A stretch of DNA of 64,000 bases from Sesamum alatum (GCA_034509735.1 JACGWO010000003.1:14818001-14882000); one strand, 5' to 3'. Positions 20,787 through 33,667 are shown, numbered from the stretch's first letter. The notes: generated by a model from the sequence alone, not told the origin. Numbers and translations are program-made.

Positions 20787-22060
20787 GGGTAGCCCCGCAT
20801 ACGTCAAGAGGTTAGTGGGAGATAAGCTAGAATCCAGGTCTAGCTTATGCAGGTTCGTTGGATACCCTAAAGAAACTGCGGGTTATTACTTTTATGACCC
20901 TTTGGAACAAAAGGTATTTGTTTCAAGGAATACAGTATTCTTGGAGCAAGGCTTCCCGGAGGATATCCAACCAGATGAGTTGATCCTTGAGGAATCAAGT
21001 GATGGAATCCAGCCATCAGAGGTAGCCGCGGAACCCTCACTTAGAGGATTCAGGATAGACAGCCGAAAGGCTGACCAACCTCGAGGAGTCCAACATGCTA
21101 GGCATGAAAGACAACCTCAGGAACGGCCAGCCCCGATCTCTGAACCGCCGGCTCCGATACAGTCAACGCCCACAGTCACCACTGACGTTCCCGTTCTCCG
21201 TAGGTCCACTAGAGAGTCCAGACCTCCAGTGAGATATGGCTTTCTAGGAGCGACCGATCTTTTGGATAACGATCCTAAGACATACGGAGAAGCGATGTCT
21301 AACATCGACTTCCGGAAATGGCTTGAGGCCATGAAAACCGAAATGGACTCCATGAGCGAGAACCAAGTCTGGAGACTTGTCGATCCACCGAAAGGTGTTA
21401 AGCCAGTGGGCTGTAAGTGGGTCTACAAGCGCAAACTTGGCGTTGATGGAGAAGTCACAACCTTTAAGGCTAGGCTTGTAGCTAAGGGATACACTCAACG
21501 ACCCGGGGTCGATTTTGAGGATACCTACTCACCAGTAGCCATGGCTAAGTCCATTCGGATCCTGCTCGCCATAGCAGCATGGTATGACTTTGAGATATGG
21601 CAGATGGACGTGAAAACAGCCTTCCCCAACGGTTTCGTTGAAGAAGAGATCTATATGGATCAGCCGGAGGGTTTCACGGTCACTGGAGAAGAACAGAAAG
21701 TCTCTCATCTCCAGAAGTCCATCTATGGCCTCAAACAAGCATCCCGAAGTTGGAACATTCGATTTGATGAAGTAATACAGGGTTATGACTTCATCAAGAA
21801 CGAATCCGACCCTTGTGTATACAAGAAGGTCAGTGAGAGCTCAATAGTGTTCCTAGTGCTTTATGTGGATGACATTCTACTCATTGGTAATGACGTTAGA
21901 ATGTTAGGAAACACAAAAGCATGGTTGTCAACCCAGTTTTCCATGAAGGACTTGGGTGAAGCCTCCTACATCCTAGGCATCCAGATTGTCAGAGACAGAT
22001 CTAAAAGGATGTTAGGGCTCACCCAAAAACTCGTATATGGAGAAAGTCCTAAAGAGATAT
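20787..22060 (+). pseudogene. B1 integrase tail and reverse transcriptase (copia)
   Basis: Long open stretch (to 22140 in its frame) with the integrase C-terminal region GDKLESRSSLCRFVGYPKET, a proline-rich linker with VPVLRRSTRESRPPVRYGFL, and the RT: WVYKRKLGVDGEVTTFKARL, GYTQRPGVDFEDTYSPVAMA, MDVKTAFPNGFVEEEIYMDQ and LYVDDILLIGND. The YVDD box is intact; a conserved leucine in TAFLNG is proline here. The frame is lost at about 22025, where CCCAAAAACTCG has an extra A compared with B2, just before RNase H. RT makes the cDNA inside the particle. Confidence 0.93.
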
Positions 22061-22849
22061 CGAATGGACAACTCCAAACGAGGATTCCTTCCCATGAGGC
22101 ATGGGATCAAGTTGTCCAAGAAACAGTCCCCACAGACTGATGAGGAACTTGAAAGGATGAAAGTCATCCCCTATGCTTCTGCCATAGGTAGCATCCAATA
22201 TGCGGTCCACTGCACCAGGCCTGACATTGCGTACGCTTTGAGCGTAACAAGCAGATATCAGTCCTGTGCGGGAGAGGCACATTGGAATGCTGTTAAGGGC
22301 ATCCTTAAGTATGGAAGGAGGACTAAGAAAATGTTCTTAGTCTATGGCAATGGAGAGCTGATCCTGGAAGGCTTTAGCGACCCTAGCTTCCAGTCTGATG
22401 ACGATGATGCCAAGTCTCAATCGGGTTACGTATTCAAGCTCAATGGAGGAGTAGTAGCTTGGAAAAGTTCCAAGCAAGCAACCACTGCTGACTCCACTAC
22501 AGAGGCTGAATACATAGCAACTTCAGAAGCTGCTAAGGAAGCGGTTTGGATGAGAAACTACATCCAAGAGTTGGGTGTGGTGCCTAGCATCGCCGAGCCT
22601 GTTGTCATCTTCTGTGATAACAACGGTGCAATAGCGCAAGCAAAGGAATCAAGATCTCATCACCGTTCCAAACACATTCTTAGACGCTACCATCTTCTTA
22701 GAGAAATGGTAGGAAGAGGTGACGTTCGGATGAACCGAGTCAACTCAGCAGACAACACAGCAGATCCGTTGACAAAGCCTATGTCGCAGAGCGCTCATAC
22801 GCAACATCTTGAGAAGATGGGGATTAGACATATGGGCGATTGGCTTTAA
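22037..22849 (+). pseudogene. B1 RNase H (copia)
   Basis: 270 open codons in the frame after the RT frameshift: KRYRMDNSKRGFLPMRHGIK, SRYQSCAGEAHWNAVKGILK, then RNase H with GFSDPSFQSDDDDAKSQSGY, ADSTTEAEYIATSEAAKEAV, VVIFCDNNGAIAQAKESR and NTADPLTKPMSQ. All four acidic positions (D, E, D, D) are present; the usual SDASF is SDPSF. The stop is at the element's normal polyprotein end, 8 bases before the purine tract. Confidence 0.93.
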
Positions 22850-22856
22850 AAAGGTC

Positions 22857-22867
22857 AAGTGGGAGAT
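22857..22867 (+). promoter_or_regulatory. Polypurine tract of B1
   Basis: AAGTGGGAGAT directly before the 3' LTR. Confidence 0.9.
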
Positions 22868-24855
22868 TGTTAGAATAGGTGACCATGTAAGCCAATTTTG
22901 ACGGGAATATGTAACCTATGTCTAGAAAATTTCAGGTGTTTGATAAATCATTTATGAATAAAGAAGTGAAAATTCATATGGCAACACTTTGTTTATGTTC
23001 ACTTATATCTGCTATTACATATCTGTTCACTACGCAAACAAAGCCCACGGACTGAGAATCGATTTCGGGGACTGGGACTACGCTTGGAGGTAGGTCCATG
23101 AAATCAGTCTTACCGAATCAGTTTGGAAATCTCCAAGTCAAGGAATCTCGAAAATGGGTACCGAGATTCGCCTTGAGACTTGCACTAAGCATCTGCTATC
23201 GTATTTCATCGACGGGTGATGAAGGTCGTCTAAGCAGTGTTAGTGGGTTAGCATGCTAGGAAGCAGCTGACTGAGGTAACTCGCGGGAACCGTCTTACGG
23301 AGGACCTTGAGTATGGTCAGCAAGGTATGACGTGTATTCCCGGTTCCAACGGTACAGGTTAAGTCCTTTGACTTGAGGAACTGCTGAGCTTACCTGTACA
23401 TCAGGTCTGTATCTTAGATATGGTGAGAGATTGCCAAAATACTCTTGAGTAGTCATAAGCCATGTCTAGTGCAACTCTGGTGTACAGAGTGACAGTAGTT
23501 TCCAAGAAAGGATCTGTCTCCTGTCAAAAGGCATTGACAGTTGAGTCTCATGTATGCTCTGTGTCTTGTCCCTAAAATTTGTGGCCATAGTAACTGAACA
23601 GAAGGGAAGGTTTCCCTTGCGGCGTTTAGTAAGGGCAGACCGACACTTAGGTCCAAAATGAGTACCTGCATTTTCCGTGCCCTAGACCCTAAGTGATGAG
23701 ACCGAAGACAGAAGGACAAGTATACTGTTAGAGCCTAAATGTTCATCCCCGAATATTTCACCTAGTCTCTAGTGCCATGGACCGTTGCTAGATGGCCACC
23801 CATGGTAACGGACGGATTCTAGGAATCCGACCAAGTCTAGCTGAAAGGTGAACCTAAAGAGTCACACACTATCCACACACACTTAGTATTTAATTTGGAA
23901 TTAAATGTTGGAGTAAAGAAATGATTAAATTGGATTTAATCGGGTCCTATATTTTCTTGGAAAATTAATTCCTTCTATTTGATAAAGGGAATTAAATTAA
24001 TAAATTGGATTTATTAAGGGAATTAATTTAATGGCCCTAGAATAAATATTAATATTCATTTATTATATTTATTTGGCCTTCTGGAATATTTAATAGGATT
24101 TAAATATTCTATTAAATTAAATTAATGGTTGAGATTTAATGGGAGAGATGAAAGGCTAGGATTGAATTTGACAAGGTCAAATTCTACTTTGACTAGGACT
24201 TTGACTAGGTCAAAATCCTAGTCAAATTAAGCTTCTAAAGAGTTGGAGTTTAAAGAGGATTAAACTCCTCCTCTATATAAACCCCTAGCCTTGCACCTTT
24301 TGAAGGATGATGAAATTCCAACACACACACCACACACAGTCTCCCTCTTCTGTCCTCTCGTCCGCCCCCCCTCTCTCACTCTCCAAGAAATTGTTTTCTT
24401 GTTCTCTTGTTCTTGGAATATTAGAACATTGATGAATCAATACCGTTAATTCATAACGTGTTGTTGATTCATCCACTCCAATAAATTACATACTTGTTCC
24501 TTGCTAGCACGATGTGCAAGATACATGGGTGGATCGTGTGTCACGATTTGGAGGGTCTCAAGAACGAGATCTTGGTGCAAAACGGGGAACAACTTGTGTA
24601 GCCGTTGAAGACGAAAATGACAACGGGTAGGTGTTGGTTTATGTTTTCGCCTCGTTTATTTTTCAACCCTATGGCCTCCATGATTATTTTATGTTGTTTA
24701 TTCATGTGATACACCGAACACCGGGGAAATTTCAAGGGCACACCCCTTGAAACGTGTTCTTTAATTTAAAAGCATGTTTTAAATTCCGCATTTTTATTTT
24801 ATACCGCGCTTCCGCATTCGCGCAATTTTCCCGGGACGATCCACATATTCTTTCA
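22868..24855 (+). repeat. B1 3' LTR
   Basis: 1988 bp, TGTTAGAATAGG to CATATTCTTTCA. W-box-like motifs at 24175-24225 and TATATAAA at 24274. Shared U3 core at about 23732-23862. Confidence 0.95.
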
Positions 24856-24860
24856 TCAGG

Positions 24861-25941
24861 TGCATGGGATACTCTGGCCGACCTACGGAGGACTGGAACA
24901 ATATCAGTGGGAACCACTGGCTCAGATGTCACTGCCGCCTTATGGGGTACCTCACTTGATTCCTCAAGGAGTACCTCATCGCGTCGACTATCCGATGGAA
25001 AACCTTTTTCCAAGAACACTGCGTTTCGCGAGACAAAAAATCTTTTGCTCGGAGGGATCATAGAAATAATACCCCGCAGTTTCTTTTGGATAGCCGATGA
25101 ACCTGCATAAACTAGACCTCGAGTCCAGTTTATCTCCCACTAATCTCTTGACATATGCTGGGCAACCCCACACTTTCAAGTATTTGTAGGAGGCAGGCTT
25201 GCCATGCCATATCTCATATGGCGTCTGGGATACCTTCATAGATGGAGCCAAGTTCAAAACTTTGGTCGCCGTCTCAAGAGCGTATCCCCAGAAGGAAAGG
25301 GGAAGTTCGGTAAAACTCATCATGGATCGGACCATGTCCAACAAGGTCCGGTTCCTGCTTTCAGACACACCATTAGACTGCAGTGTTCCAGGAGGGGTCC
25401 ACTGAGAGAGAATCCCATTCCTTTGTTTTAGATAATCAGTAACCTCACCACTCAAATACTCTCCACCTCGGTCCGATCGAAGGGCTTTGATCTTTCGACC
25501 GATTTGGTTCTCTACTTCAAGTCTGTATTCCTTAAACCTTCCAAAGGCTTCAGACTTGTACCTCATCAGGTAAACATAACCATACCGTGAGTGATCATCG
25601 GTAAAGGTTATGAAGTACGAGTACCCACCTCTAGCCTGAGTATTTAGTGGACCACAGACATCTGTATGGATCAAATCCAACAGACCACTGGCTAGCGTAC
25701 TTTGTCCAACAAAGGGTTTCTTGGTCATCTTTCCCTTTAGACAGGATTCGCAGGTCGGTAGGTTGTCCAAATCGTCTATTTCTAGACTCTTTGAGTCCAC
25801 CAACCTTTTTATCCTATCTTTAGAGATATGACCTAACCTCGCATGCCATATCTGTGCGTTATTATGATTATCACATTTTTTTTTGTGTTCTGCAGTCATA
25901 ATCCAATTAGACTGTTGAAGTATGTACAAACCGTTGATCAA
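24861..25941 (-). pseudogene. A2 integrase (copia)
   Basis: Continuation of A2 beyond B1. From 25941 down: a protease/integrase linker, IWHARLGHISKDRIKRLVDS, LPTCESCLKGKMTKKPFVGQ (HHCC zinc ligands intact), LLDLIHTDVCGPL, FTDDHSRYGYVYLMRYKSEA, LRSDRGGEYLS and LQSNGVSESRNRTLLDM. The active-site D, D and E are present; SERRN is SESRN. One extra residue lies in YLKQRNGILS (KENG elsewhere). The frame is lost near 25040 (KIFCLAKRS where the family has KVFVSRNAV), an indel in an A-run. The linker then runs to the TSD at 24856. Confidence 0.92.
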
Positions 25942-26366
25942 TGTACCAAGCAGATGAGAAATACCACCTTTGATAATAAAAAACCATTTTTATTGATGGT
26001 AAATTCATATCCCTCCTTATCAAGGACCGGGATGGAAATAATGTTTTTAATCATTCTAGGTACATAGAAACAGTCGTTCAGTACAATCCTAACATGACTA
26101 CTAATGGCTAACTCTAGTGATCCTACGGCCTCCGCAGCAACGGCCTTGCCATCGCCTAGCCTCAGGATCATCTCATTCTTGGTTAGCCTTCTGCTTCTTT
26201 GTAATGCCTGCAAATCATTGCAGATGTGAGCACCACACCCGGTATCCAATACCCATGAAGCAGAATTAGTAATCATATTAACTTCAACCACAAACATACC
26301 AGGGTTGGAGAGAGGAGTTGTGGGCACTCCCTCTTCCAATGCCCTTTCCCTTGGCAATGCATGCAT
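25938..26366 (-). pseudogene. A2 aspartic protease (copia)
   Basis: Protease domain, 26320-25938 on the minus strand: SASWVLDTGCGAHICNDLQA with intact Asp-Thr-Gly, then RLGDGKAVAAEAVGSLELAI and VPRMIKNIISIPVLDKEGYE. It is out of frame with gag because CAACTCCTCTCTCC carries two extra bases compared with A4. The end also shifts frame at 25960 (LLSKVVFLICLVH) in a T/A-rich run. Confidence 0.9.
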
Positions 26367-26992
26367 ACATCATTTGCCTTGGACCGCTGAGAACCACGGG
26401 CCTTCCCTTTCCCTTTTTCGGTCCAATCGGAGGAAGGGACGCCCGGAGCGCGAGCAGGGGCCGCAACCGTCTTCCCTTTGCCCTTCTTCCTCTTCCAGCG
26501 TCCGGCCCTCTTGCCATTCGCCTTGGAGGTCGAAGCCTCTCCTATCAATACCGCCGGCGCCGACTTGTGGGTCATTTCCTCGTATTGGATCAGCATGTTG
26601 ATCAACTCATGAATAGAAATCTCAAGTCCGTTCATGTTGTAGTTTACAACAAACGGGTCATAGGATGGAGGAAGCGGCTGGAGGATCATGTCAATGTACG
26701 TGTCACTGTTAAGCCCAGCTTTAAGGTCCTCGAGTTTCTCCACTAGGGAGAGCATCTTGACCCCATGACTCTGTACAGACGCTCCTTCAGCGAGCGTGGT
26801 GCCAAAGAATGCTTTTGTGGCGGCATATCTAATATGCCTATCTGAAACTGCATAAACCTCGTTCATGCGGAGCATTATGGCGGAGACGTTGTCCAATCTC
26901 TCATACTGCTTCTGGATGTCATTAGACATCGAAGCCGGTATGATACTCCGTACTTTTCGTTTGTCCTCAAGCCATTTCTTGAACGTCAAACG
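26273..26992 (-). pseudogene. A2 gag, middle and C-terminal part (copia)
   Basis: Open stretch from 26989 down, the part of gag after the solo LTR S insertion: KWLEDKRKVRSIIPASMSND, MLRMNEVYAVSDRHIRYAAT, SLVEKLEDLKAGLNSDTYID, PSYDPFVVNYNMNGLE, a basic Lys/Gly tail and the knuckle CMHCQGKGHWKREC. It ends after a 2-base insertion shifts the frame into SPTLVCLWLKLI. The N-terminal part is at 29043-29261. Confidence 0.9.
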
Positions 26993-29088
26993 TGAAGGAC
27001 AAGCGGATCCGCCCGGGAGCGCGAGCGGAAGCGAGAAAGCGAGAAATTGTGCGTAAATTTAAATCAAATTCAAAAATACGCGAATCCCAAGGGGGGTACC
27101 CTTGGGTGCTCAACCGGGCGTTCGATGTAGGATGTGTAAATATTAAAACATATATTTACGCACATAGGGCATAGATATATAAATGAAACCAATCAAAGCG
27201 TAATAAACCGTTACCTTTGATTGTTTAGCGTATGCTCTGGGCTACTTGCGTTGTTCTTTCTCCGGAATGCTCACGAAATCCAAACGTATGGATTCTCCAA
27301 AGGTGATCCACACCACACCGGAAGAAACACACGTTCTTCTTGCTAGAAAAGAACGGGTTTAGAAGGAATCGGTTTAAGAGAAGAACACTATGAATTAGTG
27401 TTCTCTTAAACTTACTTTGTTCTTGTTCTTGATTCAAAATCAAGTGAAGAATTAATGTGATTATTGGAATGTGTCTAGGTTCATCCAAGGATGTCTAGAT
27501 TTATTCCAATCAATCACCATCAATTCTTCAATCAAGCCTACCAAAATTTATGGTATGATCAAATCATACCAAAAGGGAAGAGCTTGATTGGAGTTGATTT
27601 GTCTCTTTCCAAAAGAGACAAGTCAACATACCACCTAGCATGCAACATGGCTGATTTTGCTTCCTCCAAGGGAGCATGTCGGCCATGTTTAATTAAGGGA
27701 AGAAGTCCAACTTCTTCCTATTTCAAATTAGGAATTATTTCTCCTCTCGGGTATAATTTAACGGACCGGGTTTTATTGTAATCCAATTACGACGAATCCA
27801 ACATTAAATCTAATTTAATGTCCATTTAAATTATTCCCGTTGATCTTTTAATCCAATTAAAAGATCCAACGTCTCAACGTCTCAACTTTCCATATTTAAT
27901 CGAAAATCCAATTTACCAATTAAATGAAAGCCCGATACAATATCGGCCCGTCCATCCAATGGACTTTCCCTTAAGTAATCCAATTACTTATTTTATCCTT
28001 CGAGATTGACTCCAAGTTGATCTCTCAACCTCCTCGGTGATTTGTGTGTGACCCTTTAGATTCACCCTCAGCTAGACTTGGGCCCGTGTCCCACAAGGGC
28101 CCGTTACCATAGGTGGCCGTCTAGCAACGGTCCATGGAACTAAAGACTAGGTGAATTGGCGTGAACATTTAGGCGCCGATTCCGTACGGGTACGATCCTT
28201 TCCGTCTACCATCTCCCGGCCTTAGTCTAGGGTATGGAATTGGGCGTCGATTCCCATCCTTGACTAGGCATCTATGCTTAATACTCGAGACCACGTATGC
28301 TTCATTGCGTCGACAGAGGAAACCATTCTCTGTTCGACCAACCACTGTGGCCACAGCTTCAAATAGCATAAACGTGTCTCCGAGTGCATAGGAGATACCT
28401 CTGTCACATACTGACAGGGGACGGATCCTCTTCTTGGAATCCACCATCCTCGCTACACATTCCGACTGCACTGGACAAGGCTTATGATAATCATGTTACA
28501 GAATGATTACGTCTCGCCAGATCCAATATACAGTCGTCCTGTGCACGCGACTGCCATGATCCCTCAAGTCTGAGGATTACTCCGGTACTATCGGAACCGG
28601 GGAAAACCAATCATACCGACCAAGCCTCCAAGGCTTCCATATGATGATCCCCGCGAGTCAGTCCAGTCGGCTCGCCCCCAGTCGACCAACCCATCAAGAT
28701 CATGTAGGCGTCCCACGCCTGTCGCCGATGAAACACGACACTCATCCAATGAACACGACTCTTGACGCAAATCTCAATAGGACTCTCGATGCCCTGTCTC
28801 GAGGTCCTCGACTTGGAACGTTTCAGACCCAACTCTTAATCAGTTGGTTTCATGACCACCATCCAATGCGTGGCCCAACTGCATGAGTTGTTATCCATGG
28901 TCTGTGGGCTTTGTTGCGATATAAGTTAAACATCGTTTTAACAAATGTAAGATGAGCGCAACAAAGAAGGTACCATTGGTGACGAACACTCATCTTATTC
29001 ATCACATAATAATATTACATTCACATCAAGTTGTCGGATAGGTTACAAATTGCCAAACCTATTGTCTTTCTGGTCACCTATTCCAACA
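26993..29088 (-). mobile_element. Solo LTR S, family A, with TSD AAACG
   Basis: A 2096-bp family A LTR inserted in A2 gag with no internal region. TSD AAACG is at 26988-26992 and 29089-29093. Compared with LTR2 it lacks about 135 bp where the sequence passes from GAATCAAAATCAAGTGAAGA to ATTAATGTG (27448). The shared U3 core is at about 28036-28177. Same orientation as its host element. Confidence 0.93.
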
Positions 29089-29093
29089 AAACG

Positions 29094-29261
29094 TTCTTCA
29101 GGCGTGGACCCCTCCAGTAAGTCGCTCAGTGGGGGCTCGTCCAAGGCGTAGCCTTTGTTCTCGAAACCGAGGACAATCCTCAGGTTTCTCAGCCAGTCCG
29201 AGTAGTTCGTTCCGTTGAATTTGTTAGTCTCGAGAATCATGGTTAATGGGTTCTTAGACAT
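29094..29261 (-). pseudogene. A2 gag N-terminal part (copia)
   Basis: Start of A2 gag, ATG at 29261 on the minus strand: MSKNPLTMILETNKFNGTNY, SDWLRNLRIVLGFENKGYAL and DEPPLSDLLEGSTPEER. The reading frame runs into solo LTR S at 29093 and continues at 26992. Start choice rests on the same ATG in A1 and B1. Confidence 0.9.
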
Positions 29262-29629
29262 ATCTACATTAGTGAAAATATAAAGCAGAAATTAGCAGAT
29301 GATGGTAATATTGTTGTTCAAGTTAAAGACTTGGTTTTTTAGTCTTTAACCCTCCCACTATTTATACGAAAGTCCGCCACTGTCAAGCGGAGTTTCGGGA
29401 AACTATTTCCTAGTGGGCTTGGGATCCACAAGCGTAATCTCCATGCCCCGCTTTTATGATTCATATGAAGAAGACCTCGTTGGAGATATCCAATATCATT
29501 CTCATCCAATGAGATTCCGAAGATATTTTGCCTCACCTATTCGCATGGTTCTGAGGACTCCAAGCGAACCATGTTACTTAGTGTTAGGCCCGACCTATCA
29601 ACCAAATCATGCCTCAAATTGTCGCCCCC

Positions 29630-29722
29630 CACGACTCGTGAGATAGGAAAACAGCGAACGCAGTCTTTTTGTTCACAACAATGGTGCAGCTTTCCCCTAG
29701 TCCAAGTATGCCACGACTCGTG
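29630..29722. promoter_or_regulatory. Paired palindromes in A2 leader
   Basis: Two perfect copies of CACGACTCGTG, 82 bp apart start to start. Confidence 0.65.
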
Positions 29723-30689
29723 AGACCACACTTGGGTAGTGGTAGCTTCCTCACCACATTGCTGTGGATGGAAGGCTCGGACAGACCAAAATACCATTTT
29801 GATCCAAGTCCGTTCTGGGCCTAATATTTAATTTGGTCCAACCAAATGAGAGTTTGTGTGTGACCGAGACCTCATCACATTATTATGTTTTAGCATGCAT
29901 AAATATCCAATATTTAAAGCGATAAATTAAAAACGCCGCATGCAAAAAAACATAGCATACCCCTGTTAGGATGATCATAAGCCCAACCTATGCGACCCAC
30001 TGAGCCCGCAGTGAGTCTATGGTCTGTCTTGGTCCTAAATTATTACAATAATAATAAATCCATTGTCATTCCAATGGGCCTTGAAGTGCTTCTTGTTTCA
30101 CGCCTTGATGCTCCTCCTTGGGGTCTCCGACTCCAATTGCTTGTTAAAATTGAAACCTCACCAATCCTATCTACTCTCATTACAACTGAAAGTAATACAT
30201 CGGTAATAAAGAAAACAAGCCTTAACATCATGAGGCTAAAAATACGGGAGATGATAGTCCCAAAAACAAGAGGCACGCAAGCCCCACCCAACAGAAAATA
30301 AATGATCATACATTCATCCATACATAAGGTCTAGGGCTCTTGTGATCATCCCATGTTGATTCCATCAACTCACATAACATAACTATTCCAAATAATCATG
30401 CATAAATAACCAATGGATTTTCCAAATACCCAAGTGATGGCCAACATCACAAAAGCATAAACATACAAATAATATGCAAAATTCAAATTTCAAATTTAAT
30501 GGACATTTTGAACAATGCATCCAATGCATGTATTAATCCCAAATTAATTAAGCAAATTTAATTCAAGGAATAATCCAATTATTCCAAAATCAAAAATGCA
30601 AAATTAACACATTTTCAGAATATTGTGCAGAAACTACAGAAAATCAAATTTTTCGGAAAAAGTCGAAAAACGGCACAAAACGGCCCAGC

Positions 30690-30852
30690 CGTTGTGCTGG
30701 CCGGCCGGCCTCGCGCACAGGGCAGCGCGCGCGCGTTCTGTGCCGCGCGCTGGCCTCGGCCAGCAGCGGCCGGCAGCGTGCGCGGGCGCCCGCGCGCGCT
30801 CGCCGATGCCCAGCGCGCGCTGGCGCCCGCCTGCGCGCAGCCACTCCCGGTC
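30690..30852. repeat. GC-rich hairpin island in A2 leader
   Basis: Shorter, mutated homologue of the A1 and A4 islands. The 10-bp stem has one mismatch (GCGCGCTGGC-GCCC-GCCTGCGCGC on the plus strand). Confidence 0.7.
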
Positions 30853-31096
30853 CGATCCAATTTTTTTTTTTGTTTTTCAAAACTGTTTCAGTACAATAAC
30901 AGTAATATTATTCTTAAAATAAGCATGCAATTTTAGATCCAATCTAACAAAATAAAGCATGCCAAAAGTTCATTAAATCCAAATAATTGAATTATCATAT
31001 TACTCATATATTTATACAATCTAACATGCCAATAAAGCCATTAAAAGCAAGTAGATCATGCCAAACACATAGATCTATGCCCCTTACATCGAACCG

Positions 31097-31109
31097 GGCT
31101 CTGATACCA
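31097..31109 (-). promoter_or_regulatory. Primer binding site, tRNA-iMet type (A2)
   Basis: TGGTATCAGAGCC on the minus strand next to LTR3. Confidence 0.92.
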
Positions 31110-31111
31110 CT

Positions 31112-31662
31112 TGAAGGACAAGCAGATCCGCCCGGGAGCGCGAGCGGAAGCGAGAAAGCGAGGAAATAGTGCGTAAATTAAATCAAATCTAATTTAAAAT
31201 ACGAATCGCAAGGGTTGTGCCCTTGGGTGCTCAACCGGGCGTTCGATGTAGATGTGTAAATATTGGAAATGAATATTAAACACATAGGGCATAGATAAAT
31301 ATATATAATCAATCAAAGCGTAATAAACCGTTACCTTTGATTGTTTAGCGTATGCTCCCAGCTACTTGCGTTGTTCCTTCTCCGGAATGCTCACGAAATC
31401 CAAACGTATGGATTCTCCAAAGGTGATCCACACCACACCTGAAGAAACACACGTTCTTCTTACTAGAAAAGAATGGGCTTAAGAAGGAATCGGTTTAAGA
31501 GAAGAACACTATGAATTAGTGCTCTCTTAAACTCACTTTGTTCTTCTTCTTGATTCAAAATCAAGTGAAGAACACAAGTGTTGGAGAGGGAGAGAAGGCC
31601 GAGAGTTGAGAGAGAGGAGAGGGATTTTTTTGTCTTCTCTTTTTCCTAGAAAAAGATGAATA
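31112..31662 (-). repeat. LTR3 of composite A, first part
   Basis: 5' LTR of A2, beginning TGAAGGACAAGCAG. It is split by B2 after 551 bp and continues at 42112-43795. Total length without B2 and its duplicated GAATA is 2235 bp, against 2233 for LTR2. Confidence 0.9.
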
Positions 31663-33653
31663 TGTTAGAATAGGTGACCATGTAAGCCAATTTTGGCGGG
31701 TATATGTAACCTATGTCTAGACAATTATAGGTGTTTTGATAAATCATTAATGAATAAAGAAGTGAATTTTCATTTGGCATTACTTTGTTTGTGTTCACTT
31801 GCACCTATTTATCCATATCTGTTCACTACGCAAACAAAGCCCACGGACTGAGAATCAATTTCGGGGACTGGGACTACGCTTGGAGGTAGGTCCATGGAAT
31901 CAGTCTTCCCGAATCAGTCCGGAAATCTCCAAGTCAAGGAATCCCGAAAATGGGTACCGGGATTCCATTTGAGACTTGCACTAAGCATCTGCTGTCGTGT
32001 TTCATCGACGGGTGACGAGGATCGTCTAAGCAGTGTTAGTGGTTAGCATGCGAGGACGCAGCTGACTGAGGTGACTCGCGGGAACCGTCTTACGGAGGAC
32101 CTTGAGTATGGTCTGCAAGGTATGACGAGTATTCCCGGTTCCAACGGTACAGGTCAAGTCCTTTGACTTGAGGAATTGCTGAGTTTACCTGTACATCAGG
32201 GCTGTATCTTAGATATGGTGAGAGATTGCCAGAATTCTCTTTGGTAGTCATAAGCCATGTCTAGTGCAGTTCTGGTGTGCAAAGTGACAGTAGTTTCCAA
32301 GAAAGGATCTGTCTCCTGTCAATAGGTTTTTGGCAGTTGAGTCTCATGTATACTCTAGGTCTTGTCCCTAAAACTGTGGCCACAGTGACTGAAACAGAAG
32401 GGAAGGATTCCCTTGCGGCGTTTAGTGAGGACAGACCGACACTTAGGTCCAAAATGGGTACCTGCATTTTCCGTGCCCTAGACTCTAAGTGATGAGACGA
32501 AGACAGAAGGACAAGCGTACTGTTAGAGCCTAAATGTTCATCCCTGAATATTTCACCTAGTCTCTAGTGCCATGGACCGTTGCTAGATGGCCACCCATGG
32601 TAACGGACGGATTCTAGGAATCCGACCAAGTCTAGCTGAATGGTGAACCTAAAGAGTCACACACTATCCACACACAATTAAATATTTAATTTGGAATTAA
32701 ATATTGGAGTGAAGGAATGATTAAATTAGATTTAATCGGGACCTTTATTTTTCTTGGAGAAATAATTCTTTCTATTTTGATAGAAGGAATTAAATTGATA
32801 AATTGGATTTATCAAAGGGATTTATTTAATGGGCTTAAATAATATTTATATTTATTTTAGCCTCTTGGAAATATTTAAATAGGTTTTAAATATTTCCATT
32901 AAATTAAATTAAATCAAATCAACGGTTGAGATTAATGGGAGAGATGGATGGCTAGGATCGTTTTGACTAGGTCAAAACACTAGTTTGACTAGGACTTTGA
33001 CTAGGTCAAAATCCTAGTCAAATTAGAGTTCTTAAAAGAGGAGTTTAAAGAGGATTAAAACTCCTCTTCTATATAAACCCTAGCATCCTACAATTTACAT
33101 GATGATGAATCTCCAACACACACACTACTACACACACACACGGATCTCTCCCTCTCATCTCTCGTTCGCCTCTCTCTCTCTCCAAAGAAAATTATTTTCT
33201 TTGTTCTCTTGTTCTTTGGAACATTAGAACTTGATGAATCAATACCGTTAATTCATAACGTGTCGTTGATTCATCCACTCCAAAATATAAACTTGTTCGT
33301 TGCTAGCACGACGTGCAAGATACGTGGGTGGATCGTGTGTCACGATTTGGAGGGTCTCAAGAACGAGATCTTGGTGCAAAATGGGGAACAACGCGTGTAG
33401 CCGTTGAAGACGAAAACGACAACGGGTAGGTCTCGTTTATGTTTTTCGTCCTCTTTTATTTTCCAACCCTATGGCCTCCATGATTTATTTTATGTTATTC
33501 GTTCATGAATACACCGAACGCCCGGGAAATTTCAAAGGCACACCCTTTGAAACGTGTTTTAATTTAAAAGCATGTTTAAATTCCGCATTTATTTTTAATT
33601 ATACCGCGCTTCCGCATTCGCGCTTTTCCCGGGACGATCCACATAATCTTTCA
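31663..33653 (+). repeat. B2 5' LTR
   Basis: 1991 bp, TGTTAGAATAGG to CATAATCTTTCA. Shared U3 core about 32525-32667. Confidence 0.95.
32963..33077 (+). promoter_or_regulatory. B2 5' LTR promoter: W-box-like cluster and TATA box
   Basis: Six TTGAC[C/T] cores on either strand between 32963 and 33021, then TATATAAA at 33070-33077. One more core than in B1. Confidence 0.65.
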
Positions 33654-33654
33654 G

Positions 33655-33667
33655 TGGTATCAGAGCC
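33655..33667 (+). promoter_or_regulatory. Primer binding site, tRNA-iMet type (B2)
   Basis: TGGTATCAGAGCC one base after the 5' LTR. Confidence 0.92.

Larger units (their letters stand above)
14509..24855 (+). mobile_element. Full-length copia element B1 with TSD TCAGG
   Basis: 10,347-bp Ty1/copia element inserted in the A2 RT linker. The 5-bp TSD TCAGG is at 14504-14508 and 24856-24860. Order: 5' LTR, primer site, 2.3-kb leader, gag, protease, integrase, RT, RNase H, purine tract, 3' LTR, all on +. The two LTRs (1985 and 1988 bp) differ mainly by substitutions spread along their length (for example CAGTCCGG against CAGTTTGG, GACAAAGGTCATC against GATGAAGGTCGTC), as expected of a moderately old insertion. 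Coding frames carry at least three stops and several frameshifts, so it is not autonomous. Confidence 0.95.
29262..31111 (-). other. A2 untranslated leader
   Basis: About 1.85 kb, the same order of parts as in A1: primer site, GC-rich island (30690-30852), AT-rich tract, perfect palindromes CACGACTCGTG at 29712-29722 and 29630-29640, hairpin at 29500-29514 (stem TCTCAT/ATGAGA) and TATTTATA at 29359-29366 (TATAAATA on the minus strand). No supported gene. Confidence 0.75.
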